In this document: in pieces, positions 1-10,491 of the stretch
Layout: every line of letters starts with the position of its first letter
How positions within the stretch are numbered: the first letter of the stretch is position 1
Source: Latrodectus hesperus
Lineage: Eukaryota > Arthropoda > Arachnida > Araneae > Theridiidae
Reading direction: 5' to 3'
DNA: 64,000 nucleotides
Assembly: GCA_037975125.1 (NCBI GenBank)
Contig: CM075862.1
Coordinates: forward strand, 64,198,078 to 64,262,077
Position numbers and translations under genes: made by a program
The notes under the pieces: model-generated
Database searches by the model: none
The model's input: the letters and a program-made list of their open reading frames with translations, nothing else
What the model was told of the DNA's origin: nothing

Positions 1-54
1 TAAATAGTGTTTAATCCCTTTTTATAAGACAATGGATTAAACACCATTTATCTC

Positions 55-330
55 AGAACTACTGTGGCTTGGTTGGTTAGTCGTTCTCATTATCGGAAGG
101 TAGTGAGTTTGAATTCCTGCTTAACTAAAAATGTGTCCTGTTCACTAAAGGCGGTTTGGGTGTTGAAGTTGTCTGTAGTTACTATGTCCTCCAAGTGAAA
201 TGATAGCTCTAGAGTTGGCAGAACTGGGGGTTTTCTTCTTGGATACTATTTCAAAATCACCTGGATGGTTCTATCTAACTGGTAGAACCCAACTCAGGAC
301 TAGGTGCAAGGAAACAAGCTGGAGAACAGT
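55..330 (+). mobile_element. tRNA-derived SINE (unit A flank), with target-site duplication
   Basis: The sequence is bounded by a perfect 12-bp direct repeat, ACCATTTATCTC, at 43-54 and 331-342, as expected for a target-site duplication. Its head resembles a tRNA promoter: an A-box-like TGGCTTGGTTGG at 65-76 and a B-box-like GTTTGAATTCC at 107-117 (consensus GGTTCGANTCC). The body has a small hairpin around 264-287 (GGTTCTA / TAGAACC). There is no coding capacity; such elements are copied by LINE enzymes supplied in trans. The second copy at 30835-31143 has the same flanking repeat. The family name is not recognised. Confidence 0.75.
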
Positions 331-342
331 ACCATTTATCTC

Positions 343-2556
343 GAAATGATATATATATAGTTATTATTTCCTCATTTATCAAAATATTTTATACTGATAA
401 ATTTTCATTACATACAATATAATCATTCATAATTTTGAACCCTGCTACAACATTCTATCACCTGCACACACAAAACATTATATCAAATGTAATAATCATA
501 TTACCCATCATTGGAGTGGCTAGCTAAACCTTAATCTTTTGATCAATAATTGGAATATTTGTTCTATAATTTCGTAATTACTTAACATTCGTATTTCCTG
601 ATATTTGTTTATTTGCAGACATGTTTATTTCTAATCATGTAATAAGAGCAAATTATTTGATCTTTTAAGGAAACATTTAAATAACTTTTCTTCTTATAAT
701 TGTAGTCTTTCAGTCTGGTTTTGTTCAGCTCAACAGTCATTTTTTGCACATGATGGCTTGTTAGATCAGGACTTACATCAGACTTTCATTACAAAAAATT
801 ATAAAGGATTCACTACATGTCTCTAAATGAATAACTGATTTCTTTTTGTGATAGATAGCATTATTAAATAAATTGCAGAAAACATGGTTTCTTTTTTGGT
901 GGTCTACCAATGTGGAATTTAATAAGTGCTAGAAACTGGATTTCATTGATTGCATTAAAACATATAAGAATTTAACTTGAATAGAAAACTAAATTATGAC
1001 TGAGGAAGGTATTTTATTCTAATAATTCCTCATTTTAAAATGAATTAAATTAAAAATTATAAATTTTATGGTAACAGATTTTAAATATATCTAAATCAGC
1101 AAAATGTAAAATACAAGGTCATAAATGGATGGCTAGCTTGCTTAATTAAAAAATTTTAAATGTAAAATAAGTAGTTTTATGTGTAAAAATATTTTATGTC
1201 ACTATATTTCATTCATATGAAGTTTTATTTTTTACATGTTTAATTTTATGAAAATAAAGTGGAAAATAAGAATTAGAGCATTTAAATTATCAAAATACAT
1301 TTGAAATTGTAATGCTCAAATGAAGTTGGGTTGCAGCCACATAAAGCTTGCCATAAATGCTAATAAATTTTTAGCATGCAATTATATAAAAAATAAAAGC
1401 TGGAATATAAATAACCATAAAAATCTGAAATGGAATTCATACATTTATATTAAAATAATTATACAAACATTCATTTTAGATAGAAACTGGTTTGAATTTA
1501 TTAGATGTCTACTTTTTTTTAATTTTATTATACTTTATGCGAGTTAACATTAATAATTTAATCAAGATTTAAATCACTTGTTGACAAGTTTTATTTTTAC
1601 ATATACAATTACACATTTAGAAACAATCCTTTATTTCTTATTTGAAACATTTTTAGAGTTAGAATGAAAAATTCTAATTTAAGAATACAATATTTCTAGA
1701 AACTATAATTAATACAGGTAAAAATGATTAAAAATAAAACTCTTGAAAATTGTTTTAATTACACACAAAGAAGCTAATAGCAGAGTTATTACAATATGGA
1801 TTACAGAAACATTTTGTCTTTTTTATTTTTTAAATTACAACTAGATTGTTAGAATTGATTATTCAATCGTAATCACATAATGATTATGACATTTTTCCAA
1901 AAAGTGTGTTTACTACAGCTTAACATAAGGATGAAATTTTATATTTGAATTTCTATGAAGCATGTGACTTTAATTACAAATGATTATGCTTGTGACATTA
2001 GGACTGCTTATGGATTCAGAATGAAAATAAAGTTTCCATGGTCAGTATATTTACTTTCGTAAATTACAAATATAAAAAAAGACACTTCATAAAATCGCAA
2101 CAACAGCATTACTGCAAATACCATATTTATGATGGACAATCGCAAACATATAAAGAAGTTACAATCCTCATAAATCATACAAGGAATTTCTCTTTTTGCC
2201 ATTAAAGTAGAATTTTACAAGCATTGTTTTTTTTATAATTAGAGTTGGTTTTCACTACATGGCATTTCATTTTTATATTAATTTCACTATCTAGGAATTG
2301 CAACCAAAAGGTCTCCAATAGATTTATTCCAAACAAGGTGATTCTTTATTTTTAAAATATTGACTTTTTTTGATTAAAGACTTGATGAAATTATTTCAAC
2401 AATTACCTGCTACTCCAAAAAGAATGGTAACAAATTACAGTATTGCAAAAAGAGAAGACATAAATATACAATATAGTTAATATAATAATTTTAATATATT
2501 TAAAATTATATGAATCTGCAAATTTTTAATATCAATCAATTTTTATACAAAACATA
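343..2556. other. Non-coding leader block of unit A
   Basis: AT-rich sequence with no credible gene; the short open frames here are not kept in unit B. Positions 480-2115 match 28205-29875. About 200 bp (1446-1657) is missing from B. Near 2115 the match jumps in B to 32562, so a 2.69-kb segment separates the two halves there. Confidence 0.6.
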
Positions 2557-2562
2557 TTTATT
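2557..2562 (-). promoter_or_regulatory. Candidate polyadenylation signal of the ankyrin gene, copy A
   Basis: AATAAA on the minus strand (TTTATT on plus), about 60 nt past the stop codon at 2622. It is kept at the same relative position in copy B (33005-33010). Confidence 0.45.
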
Positions 2563-2621
2563 GACAATAAGTAACTTTTTCCTGTATAATAATTTTTAGC
2601 CACTTTTTATAATGAAAAATT

Positions 2622-3599
2622 TCAATTTTTAATGCTTTTCATTTTCTTTGGTGAATTTTCTTCACTTTCTTTCTCTTGCCTTTTTAAAGTTAACTTTTTT
2701 CTTAACTTACTATTCTGTGCAAAAGCTAGAATTAAGTTTACAATATCTTCATTGGATAAGTAGTCCTCTATTTTACTAATGCATTCAGCATTTAAAAAAA
2801 TTGTTCTTTTAGTAAATTCTGTAACTGAATCAACCATATACATTTGCAAATCAAACATTCTTGCTGTCACCTTAAAATTGCTATGTCTGATGGCAGTATA
2901 AATAAGATCCTGGTAATATGGATATTTATTATTATAAATCCGTAACAAAATTTTTGTGATGCAAGACTCATCAAAGTTTTTGAATGTTTGAGAAGATTTT
3001 AAACAATGTTCAGTAATAAAGTTAAAGAATGTGATAGTTGGTGTAATTTTATCTTTCTTCATCATTTTCAATTCAGCAATACAAAAATCTCGAAAAGCAG
3101 CAATATAATTACGTTCCCGGACATTGTCATAAATTGACAGATTTGATTCTTTCTTTACTTTGTGGGAGAATGAAGTACATTTTAATTCCATTTCACTTAA
3201 CGGATCGTTTAATGCATACTTTTTCAAAGTGTTAAAAATCATTCTGTACATAACAGTGTATTTTATTAAGAGTTGAGCAATCGATAGATCATGGCAACAA
3301 ACTATTGGTGGACGGTTTTTACGATTTCGAGCATCCGGATAAGCTCCAGTTTCCAATAAAAATTTAACTATTTTTACAGATGTATTAGGATTTATTACAG
3401 CATGATGAAGAACTGAAATGTTAAAAAAATCTACAGCATTTATTTCAGCTCCTTCATTCAATAACTCATTTATCTTCTCGATACTTATATCCTCACTTTG
3501 AGCTAATAATAGTAGCCTTAAATTAGCATCTCGAACACTTATAAGCTCTTCGCGGCTAAGTAAATAAATAAGACTATCTCTCCGTTGTCGACGATACAT
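2622..3599 (-). CDS. Ankyrin-repeat protein, single exon, copy A (325 aa)
   Basis: Open frame of 325 codons starting MYRRQRRDSL. Residues about 40-110 hold two to three degenerate ankyrin repeats, with helix pairs such as INELLNEGAEINA, VLHHAV and IVKFLLETGAYPDARN. The remaining 210 residues are mostly helical and charged with no domain I recognise; the tail is lysine-rich (SPKKMKSIKN). No signal peptide or membrane segment is seen, so a cytosolic or nuclear binding protein is the safest guess; the partner is unknown. Copy B (33077-34042) is also intact and about 90% identical in protein. Residues 8-30 differ almost completely between copies. An AATAAA signal lies about 60 nt downstream. The upstream promoter was not identified. 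It could still be a recently dead gene, because replacement changes outnumber silent ones. Confidence 0.8.
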   Translation of the reverse strand: MYRRQRRDSLIYLLSREELISVRDANLRLLLLAQSEDISIEKINELLNEGAEINAVDFFNISVLHHAVINPNTSVKIVKFLLETGAYPDARNRKNRPPIVCCHDLSIAQLLIKYTVMYRMIFNTLKKYALNDPLSEMELKCTSFSHKVKKESNLSIYDNVRERNYIAAFRDFCIAELKMMKKDKITPTITFFNFITEHCLKSSQTFKNFDESCITKILLRIYNNKYPYYQDLIYTAIRHSNFKVTARMFDLQMYMVDSVTEFTKRTIFLNAECISKIEDYLSNEDIVNLILAFAQNSKLRKKLTLKRQEKESEENSPKKMKSIKN

Positions 3600-4929
3600 C
3601 TTAAAAAATAACCGTGTAATTTACAAAATGGTAACAGTTTTGCAGCTCTTTTCTTGAGTTAAAGTAAATTACAAATCATATTTGAAAAAATAATATAAAT
3701 CAATTCTCCATAAATATTTTACAACAAAACAAACACCATTTGAATGACGCCAAACCGTATTCAATGGACTTGAGATGGCTGTTATTCAAAGTAACTGCAA
3801 TTCGATAACAGCTATCAACTTATAAACGCTATTAAAATATCCATCTTATATCATATTTTTTGGCTCAAATACTGCCAATAATGGCTCATTATTACTTAAT
3901 AAAACATTACTTTTAAATTTATCAAAAAGACACAAAACGAAATCATAACTTTTATTTTTAAACACTAGCTGAGATAGAATTAATAATGCAGTTTTTTGGT
4001 ACTTTTAAGCCTATCAGTGTCTACCAGTTTCTTTCGTTATCTTAAAACGGTTATTTATAACTGTTATTCATTTTAAATTGAACAATAGTAACTGGTTATT
4101 CAAAGTATTCATTTGTCACTTCTCTAAACCTACTGAAGAGTTTACTTTAAAAAAGAGAGAAAATCGGCTAAAAAAAATTATATGTAAAATAAATTGCTCA
4201 AAATTCAGTGATAAATATGAAATTTAAAAATAGATTTTTAGATCATATTTAATTATTATATTACATTTACCAGCACGTGTATGACTTTTAATGAACTATA
4301 ATTATCATATTGATATATTAAATGCAGTTTTAATTTTTTTTGTAATTATTATATCATTTGAATTATGATTTTAAAGTGATTTTTATATTTTAAAGTGCAT
4401 ATAAAATTATAGGAATGACAATATTTATTGTAATGGAAAGGAAATGTTCAAACAATGGAAAGATTAAGTTTTTTCAATATTTGATACACTGATAATAGAT
4501 CTTATACCCCGTTCGCACTGCCCTTTTTCATTTGAGTGACACAATTTATGAACAAAATGTTTTGAACAGCTTCTAAGAATCTTAAGAATATTGCTGTGAT
4601 AAGTACAAAATGGTTTTACAGATATATTCCGGCATTTTTCTTAATTGACACATAATCTATGGCTTTATGGATAAGATCTAGTCAATATACAATGATAATT
4701 AACTGAATTGAAATAATCTTTAGAAATTTGCTTATCTTGATATGCTGGAACAACAGGAGTTTGATACAAAAGCTAGTTTTGGTTATTTGGACACTTAGTC
4801 AATAATGTTATGTATTAATTTTTTTATCCATTAAAATTTGAAAATCGGGTTTCTAGAGCATACCCTTTCATCTATCTCGTTACTTGCGAGTCCTTTTTAT
4901 CAACACTAAATATTATTTTGAATCTAAAA
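3600..4929. other. Intergenic, upstream of the ankyrin gene
   Basis: AT-rich sequence, collinear with 34043-35287, with no gene recognised. It must contain any promoter of the minus-strand ankyrin gene, but no clear core promoter was found. A patch at 3760-4110 repeats GTTATTCAAA-type motifs and may be old TE sequence. In unit B the 7.74-kb hAT element is inserted at the position equal to about 4857 here. Confidence 0.5.
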
Positions 4930-4940
4930 ATCACTAAAGT

Positions 4941-5210
4941 TCCCAAGTAGCAAGCTTGGCCCTATATTTAGCTAATCGTGGCTTTGTCTAGGACCAGTAT
5001 TGGTGGTCTATATCGGGGCAATCGTGAATGGTCTATGTATTGTTATATAGGACTAACGTGGGTTGCCAAGATAGGCCCAAGCTTAGTAACTTACATTGGA
5101 TCAAGCTTGGCTGCCAAAATTGGTCCAATTTATGCAGCCAAGAAAGTACTAAGCTTGGCAATCGAAATTGATCCAATTTAAGCAGCCAAGATAGGTCCTA
5201 TCTTGACTTA
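4941..5210. repeat. Degenerate short tandem repeat rich in AAGCTTGG / GCCAAGATAGG
   Basis: Variants of a motif of about 20-25 bp recur: CAAGCTTGGC, GCCAAGATAGGCCCAAGC, GCCAAAATTGGTCCAAT, GCAGCCAAGATAGGTCC. Many contain the palindrome AAGCTT. The block is kept in unit B (43130-43402), where it is 9 nt longer. A frame of 67 codons (4978-5181) stays open across it, and 70 codons in B, but the repetitive product (repeated KIGP and AKIG steps) and lack of homology make a gene unlikely. Confidence 0.6.
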
Positions 5211-5215
5211 TAGTT

Positions 5216-5551
5216 TTGTCTACATTATATGTAGTTTATTGATAACAAATGATTTTATTTTCAATTAATAATTAGAAGGAAGTTATTTTAAATTATTGCA
5301 AGAAATACGATTTTTTCCATTTTAACCAGTATTGTTGCATCTTACATTAGTACAATAATTGGCATGCTTGAAAATTTTTATTTTGCACTCCACTTTGAAA
5401 AGTAAACACAAGTGACAGATTTGTTATTTTTTTAACCAATACTTAAAATTTCATAAAAATTTACAAATTATTGTTATATTATTAAAATCACATTATGTTT
5501 AAATTAACATGCAAAAAAGTAAATATTTACTACCTACCCATTGTGAATACC
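5216..5551. other. AT-rich leader before the Jockey-like gag
   Basis: No separate gene. The last part (from about 5480) is probably the 5' untranslated region of the Jockey-like element, leading to a strong start context ACCATGG at 5550. The same sequence is present in B (43403-43768). Confidence 0.45.
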
Positions 5552-8196
5552 ATGGAGGAACGAACATTAGTGGAGCCGCCCTATTGGTCGGTTGGAGATT
5601 CTTTCCAGGAAACTACCTTAAAAAAATACAAAATAGCGAAACGTGGTTCCAGTGATACAAGTCATACCAGTGATTCATCTGTGAGTAATGTGTGTGCCAC
5701 AAGTGTGCCGTCATCTTTGGATAAATCGATAAATTGTGCGGGAAAAGTGTGTGATAAAATAAATAAATCAAAAAGTGATAATACTGTGAATTCGGATTCC
5801 AGCGTCGCTATGGAGTCCGATACCGATTGTTCCAGTGCCATGGACACCGATGCCGAGATCGAGATGATCAGTCAAGATGTTCAGAGTGTATTAGCGAATA
5901 AAACTACATTTGATTGGGATCTTGATCCTGAACTCATTAGTAAATCTTTTCATGTTCCATTCGCTACAATATTGGACGACGCAGCCATACTACGATGCCC
6001 GATACCGGATGAAATAACAGTTCAATTGAACAATGAAATAGAAGAGGCCATTATCGATCCGCAACTTGTAATTATATTCGCGAACATAATGCAGAGACTG
6101 AAAAAACTGTGTGTAAATGCAAGGAAATACGCCCTTCCTGGAAAGACTTTACCAAAGGACTTAGAATTTAAAATAGGCACAACATGTGCTGAAATAGTTC
6201 ATTATACAGGTGAGTGCCTTACATTTTTTCTTAACTGTGATTCATTGCCTAAAAATGTTGATTTTTATGTTAAAAATAATAATGTATCTAACATAACATC
6301 TAAAAATAAAAATAGTAAATCTGTTAAATGTAATGTTGACAATAATATTAGTGCTGATAATTCTAAGAATCGTGAAATAAAAAATTCTGATACTAATAAT
6401 TGTGCTTCTATTAATAATACAAATGGAAATAGTACTGCTAAAAATAGTAAAATTAATGCAACTAATTATAACGTTGATAAAACTGTATATAATAATGATA
6501 TTATGCTAAATGATATGCAATCTAGCTCAAAAAATAGTACTGTTAAAAATCGTAAAGTTAATGTTACTCATTAAAATGTTGATAAAACTGTATGTAATAA
6601 TGATAGTATGATAACTGATAAGCTATCTTGCTCAAAAAATAGTACATATACTGACATAAACGACAAACAATTAAATAGCAATATAAACAAACAAAATATT
6701 AATAATGCCAATCTTAACACTGAAGGAAAAAATGATAATAACATAATAATTGAAAACTCACATGAGAAACCCTCTACCAGCAATGGTACAAATATAGAGA
6801 ATATTAATTCTAAAAGAAATATTTAAAATAATAATATATTTAAAGTGCCTGAAATTCCCCCTGCAACAAAAGTTTCTAAACCTGTCAAAATGATCGATGG
6901 CTCCACAGGAACGAGACCAAAAAGAGTAGTAACTTAAGCCCGTAATGAAACTAAAGATGATAGTGAATTCATACCATATTCGAATAAAAGAAAAAGGAAA
7001 TTCAAGAGAATTAAAACTAGTAAACACAATTATGATACTGAAACATCTAATCGCTACGATTCTCTGGAGTCGGTTACAGATGTTGACAATAGATTGCTGG
7101 ATAACGGCGTAAACAATAACCAGATCTCTGACAATAACACAGACATAACAAAACCAGTATCTAAACCGCCTGCAGTCTGCGTTAAAACTGGTAGAAAGCT
7201 AGGAGAACTAATGAAATACATAAACGAAAAATTAAATTTTACGGTTACCGGAAGACCAGCAGGAGAATTTTTAAAATTACTCTAAATAAACCTGAGGAAC
7301 ACAGAATACTTACAAAATTTTTAGATGAAGAAAAAATCTCGTATTGGATCATAAATCCAGTATCTGCAAAACCATATAAGATAGTTATTCGAGGTTTACC
7401 AATAGATACTGAGAAATCAGAGATAGAAACTGAATTAAAATCTTTGGATTCAACATAAATAAAATAGCACAATTAATGAAAAGAGGAGACAGAAGCAAAC
7501 CCATGCCTCTTTTCCATGTGCAACTGTACAAAACAGATAATTATGAAAAAATACACGAAATTAATCAATTACTATATTTTGATATTACCATCGAAAAATA
7601 CATAAATACAAATACTGTGACACTATGTCATAATTGTCAGATGTTTGGGCACGGTAATGCTAACTGTAGAATGACACCTAGATGTGTAAAATGTGGAAAC
7701 AATCATCATACTTCCCAATGTGACAAAGCCAAACAAAAAGAGAAATTTGAAAATCCAAAGTGTTGTAACTGTGGAGGCCCACACCCCGCCAGTTATAGGA
7801 GATGCCCCAAGGCTCCTAAACCAAAAAAATCTAAGGGAAATGCCAAATAGAAACAAAAAAAATTACATGGAAAACGTTTCTATACAAAACATGCAGCATA
7901 AAAATAACATCCCATCTTATGCAGCCGCACTAAAAAATGAAGAAAACTTCCCCAGTTTACCAAAACATCAAATAAAAGATAATTCTAACAACGAACAAGA
8001 CATAATAAACATACGCAGCATAGCTAGTGATATTATGAAAATAATAAAATATCTTAGTGAGGACAAGGACATAATTAATTTTATAAAATTCATTGCAAAC
8101 AACTTAGACAGATTGAAAGAAGCATTAAACCCAGCAAATAAATTTTTCATACTCATTGAGCTATTTCACCAAAATACAAAAAATAACACACATTAA
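5552..8196 (+). pseudogene. Jockey-type gag (ORF1) with zinc knuckles, frameshifted
   Basis: The likely start is ATG at 5552 in context ACCATGG; an upstream ATG at 5495 is in frame but has a weak context. The frame is open to 6574 with a Ser/Asp-rich N-terminus and a long Asn/Lys-rich linker. It then continues through 6608-6826, 7094-7285, 7476-7850 and 7693-8196 after several shifts and stops. The C-terminal part has a PRE_C2HC-like region (PYKIVIRGLPIDT, HVQLYKTDN) and three zinc knuckles: CHNCQMFGHGNANC, CVKCGNNHHTSQC and CCNCGGPHPASYRRC. It ends with a SYAAALKN...NFPSLP segment. This order is typical of Jockey-clade gag, an RNA-binding coat protein for the retrotransposon RNA. The breaks make the copy inactive. 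Confidence 0.8.
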
Positions 8197-8826
8197 ATTT
8201 AAATTTCAATATACTGAAACAAACTAACCCAAATTCTCAATATTAACTAGTCTTATTAAATCCATATTAACTAATTTAATTTAATTTAAATAATTATTAA
8301 ACAAACCTTAATACTACCAACAGAATATATAAGTATATATCTAATATGGCAATGAATCACTTTTGAGAAAAAGGCACGAGCCTTGTCACTGGAAATATGT
8401 AAACAAAGCATGAATAATGTAAACAGAAATTTTAACTGATAATGCATATTATCATTGTAAATAATACTAGAAATTATAAATAATAATGTACTATGAACAA
8501 CAAATTGTTTGTAAACTTTTTGAATTTTAAATAAATACGGACCGCCATGGTGGGATATTGGTTTTCGCCCAAAATATGAATACCAGCAGAGTAGGGATCC
8601 CCCTGCTCCCTATTATAATTGAGATTATAAAATATAAACTCGAAATAAATGAATAAATAAAGAAAAAAATATATATAATAATAATAATAAATAAATATAA
8701 GAAACTTATTAAATTAAGAACCTGCAGAATAGTATTCCCCCCCCCAGTATTATATTAAGAGGTGCGTTCTTCGGCTCAGGTACTCTGCTGGTACAGGAAA
8801 CACCATGTCCGATCCTATTGGTCGGT
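5580..8826. repeat. 13-bp direct repeats flanking the segment deleted in unit B
   Basis: CCTATTGGTCGGT occurs at 5580-5592 and 8814-8826. In unit B a single copy at 43797-43809 joins sequence equal to 5579 directly to sequence equal to 8827. This fits deletion of 3,234 bp between the repeats. A target-site duplication is less likely, because the gag start lies outside the repeats and no retroelement tail precedes the right copy. Confidence 0.8.
8581..8793. repeat. 13-bp inverted repeat, arms 187 bp apart
   Basis: TACCAGCAGAGTA at 8581-8593 and its exact complement TACTCTGCTGGTA at 8781-8793. The arms enclose AATAAA-rich sequence and a run of C. No flanking target duplication was found, so a small transposon is possible but not shown. 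Confidence 0.5.
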
Positions 8827-9863
8827 GATTAACGTGTCTGCCATATCCCCTTTGTCTTCCAAAACATTACACTAAAACATATTGTTTACTACTAAGCCTC
8901 TTGTTCAATTGAAATATTTAAAAGAAAATATACTTATTTAAACTTCATTGTTAAAACAGAATTTATTTTAATGAATGTTTATGGAATAATCATAATAAAA
9001 GAAAAATTTCACATCGGTAAAAAAATTAATTTAAAGGAGATTACTTTTATAAGTTTAGGAATACATTTAATTATTTTGCAAACAATAGTTCTGAGTTTTT
9101 AACATTACATTAATATTAAAATATTATCCTCTTGAGAAGATATTTTCATCTTATATAAAACTTTATAAATATAATAAATCAAGATTTATTTAAATTCAAT
9201 TTTATGTATGTAAATATATATATAGTTTCTAGGTTTCTCACAGTTGACTTTAAATTACAATTTTTTTACCTTTATTTAACGAAATTCATTTATAAATTAT
9301 TGATAGTAAAAACTTTTTTTCTAATATTGGACTAAAAATACACCAAAGGAAAAATACTTTAACTCTATAGATATAAATAAATTTATATACAGAAACATAA
9401 TTCTTTCTTATAAAGGGAATAATTGTAACCAAATAGCAGAATATTGCATGCATGGATAAAATCATAGGTAATAACATGGGTAGGAAACTTTGCCGCTGAA
9501 TATCAATAAAGAAAAGAAAAATCATCATTTTTCTTATGATTATAAATATAATAATATTATATTTAATTTATTTCAAAATATTCAAGTGTTTATCTCAAAG
9601 TCAATAAGGTAAATAACACGCAAAAAATTTCTTTATTGAAATATTTAATATCAATAATTAATCAAAATAACAAATTAAGCACTTAACTATCAATAAAAAT
9701 ATCTTTTTTAAAAATAATAAGTAATTTCGACACTTTTATTTCGTTGTGGGCAATTTAAATGAAAATAGTGCTTGCTTATACTGTGTCCTCAGTAAGAAAG
9801 TACTGTTTCTTTTGAAAGAGAGAGTGGGCATGGTATCATCTGCTAGCTACTTCACTGGCGCTC
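8827..9863. other. Intergenic between Jockey-like element and the 10-kb hAT-like element
   Basis: AT-rich, matching 43810-44858. No gene is recognised. At its right end (9826-9855) is a sequence, GGGCATGGTA...CTTCACTG, that looks like the right terminus of the same hAT family that starts at 9872. Confidence 0.5.
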
Positions 9864-10491
9864 ATAATATTTAGTGGTGTTGTGAGCATAATTGGCTCCC
9901 GGATATGATACCTTTTTTGGCGCCCCCTCGAAATTAAAAAGTGTAATACAATATAAATATAGGAAAAAATGTATTAAATAATAAAAGCTATAACTGTATA
10001 TAATACATTATAATAAGTAGAGCATATTTGTAATAAGAATACAATGCAAATAATAAGAGAATGCTTTACCTTCTATAAAATAATTGGAAATGTATTAAAG
10101 TCTCAGGTCTAGCTTTAATTTGGAAACAAAAATCAATTCTAGGTGGAAAAAAATACTTACATTAGATTCGTAAAAGTGTCAAAGGAATAATCGGACTTAT
10201 ATGATTTAGAATTTTTAATTAAAGATATATTATTTACCTTATATACTAATTCAATTATTTTTAAAAACATAAAATAATTTTCAACATGAAATAATTCAAT
10301 ATATATTATAGATATAAGTAGATGTAATTATTTACAATCATAATATAATAAATTTATTACACTATATACATTTTTCTTGCTTTTGCTGATATGAATTGAT
10401 CAATTATCTCATCGAAGTGAATCCTTTTAAATTTTTCTTTTTCTATGCTTAAAAATGTTAATGCATTTACACGGTTTTGACTCATGGTTGA

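Larger units (their letters stand above)
5552..8815 (+). mobile_element. Jockey-like non-LTR retrotransposon, gag-bearing, lacking its reverse transcriptase
   Basis: The element contains a broken gag (ORF1) ending at 8196. Only a faint possible trace of the ORF2 start follows (about 8196-8270, the LKFQY...PKFSILTSLIKS region). No endonuclease or reverse transcriptase is left, so most of ORF2 is missing or was never there. The 3' part is AT-rich with AATAAA motifs around 8650 and a 13-bp inverted repeat at 8581/8781. The exact ends are not certain and no target duplication was found. In unit B everything between the 13-bp direct repeats at 5580 and 8814 is gone. Confidence 0.65.

Noticed and set aside
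55..130. Possible functional tRNA gene
   Set aside because: Only promoter boxes resemble a tRNA; the cloverleaf cannot be completed, and the unit is flanked by a target duplication, so it is a SINE head.
1320..1547. 75-codon plus-strand open frame
   Set aside because: AT-rich Asn/Ile/Lys product, broken in the matching part of unit B, no motif.
2008..2202. 64-codon minus-strand frame with hydrophobic stretches
   Set aside because: Interrupted in unit B by the 2.69-kb segment and not otherwise supported.
4930..5215. CRISPR-like array
   Set aside because: Repeats are degenerate, short and without uniform spacers, in an animal nuclear context.
9286..9528. Minus-strand frames of 80 codons (and 63 in unit B at 44281)
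   Set aside because: Differences between units include shifts; the product is low-complexity and hydrophobic with no domain.
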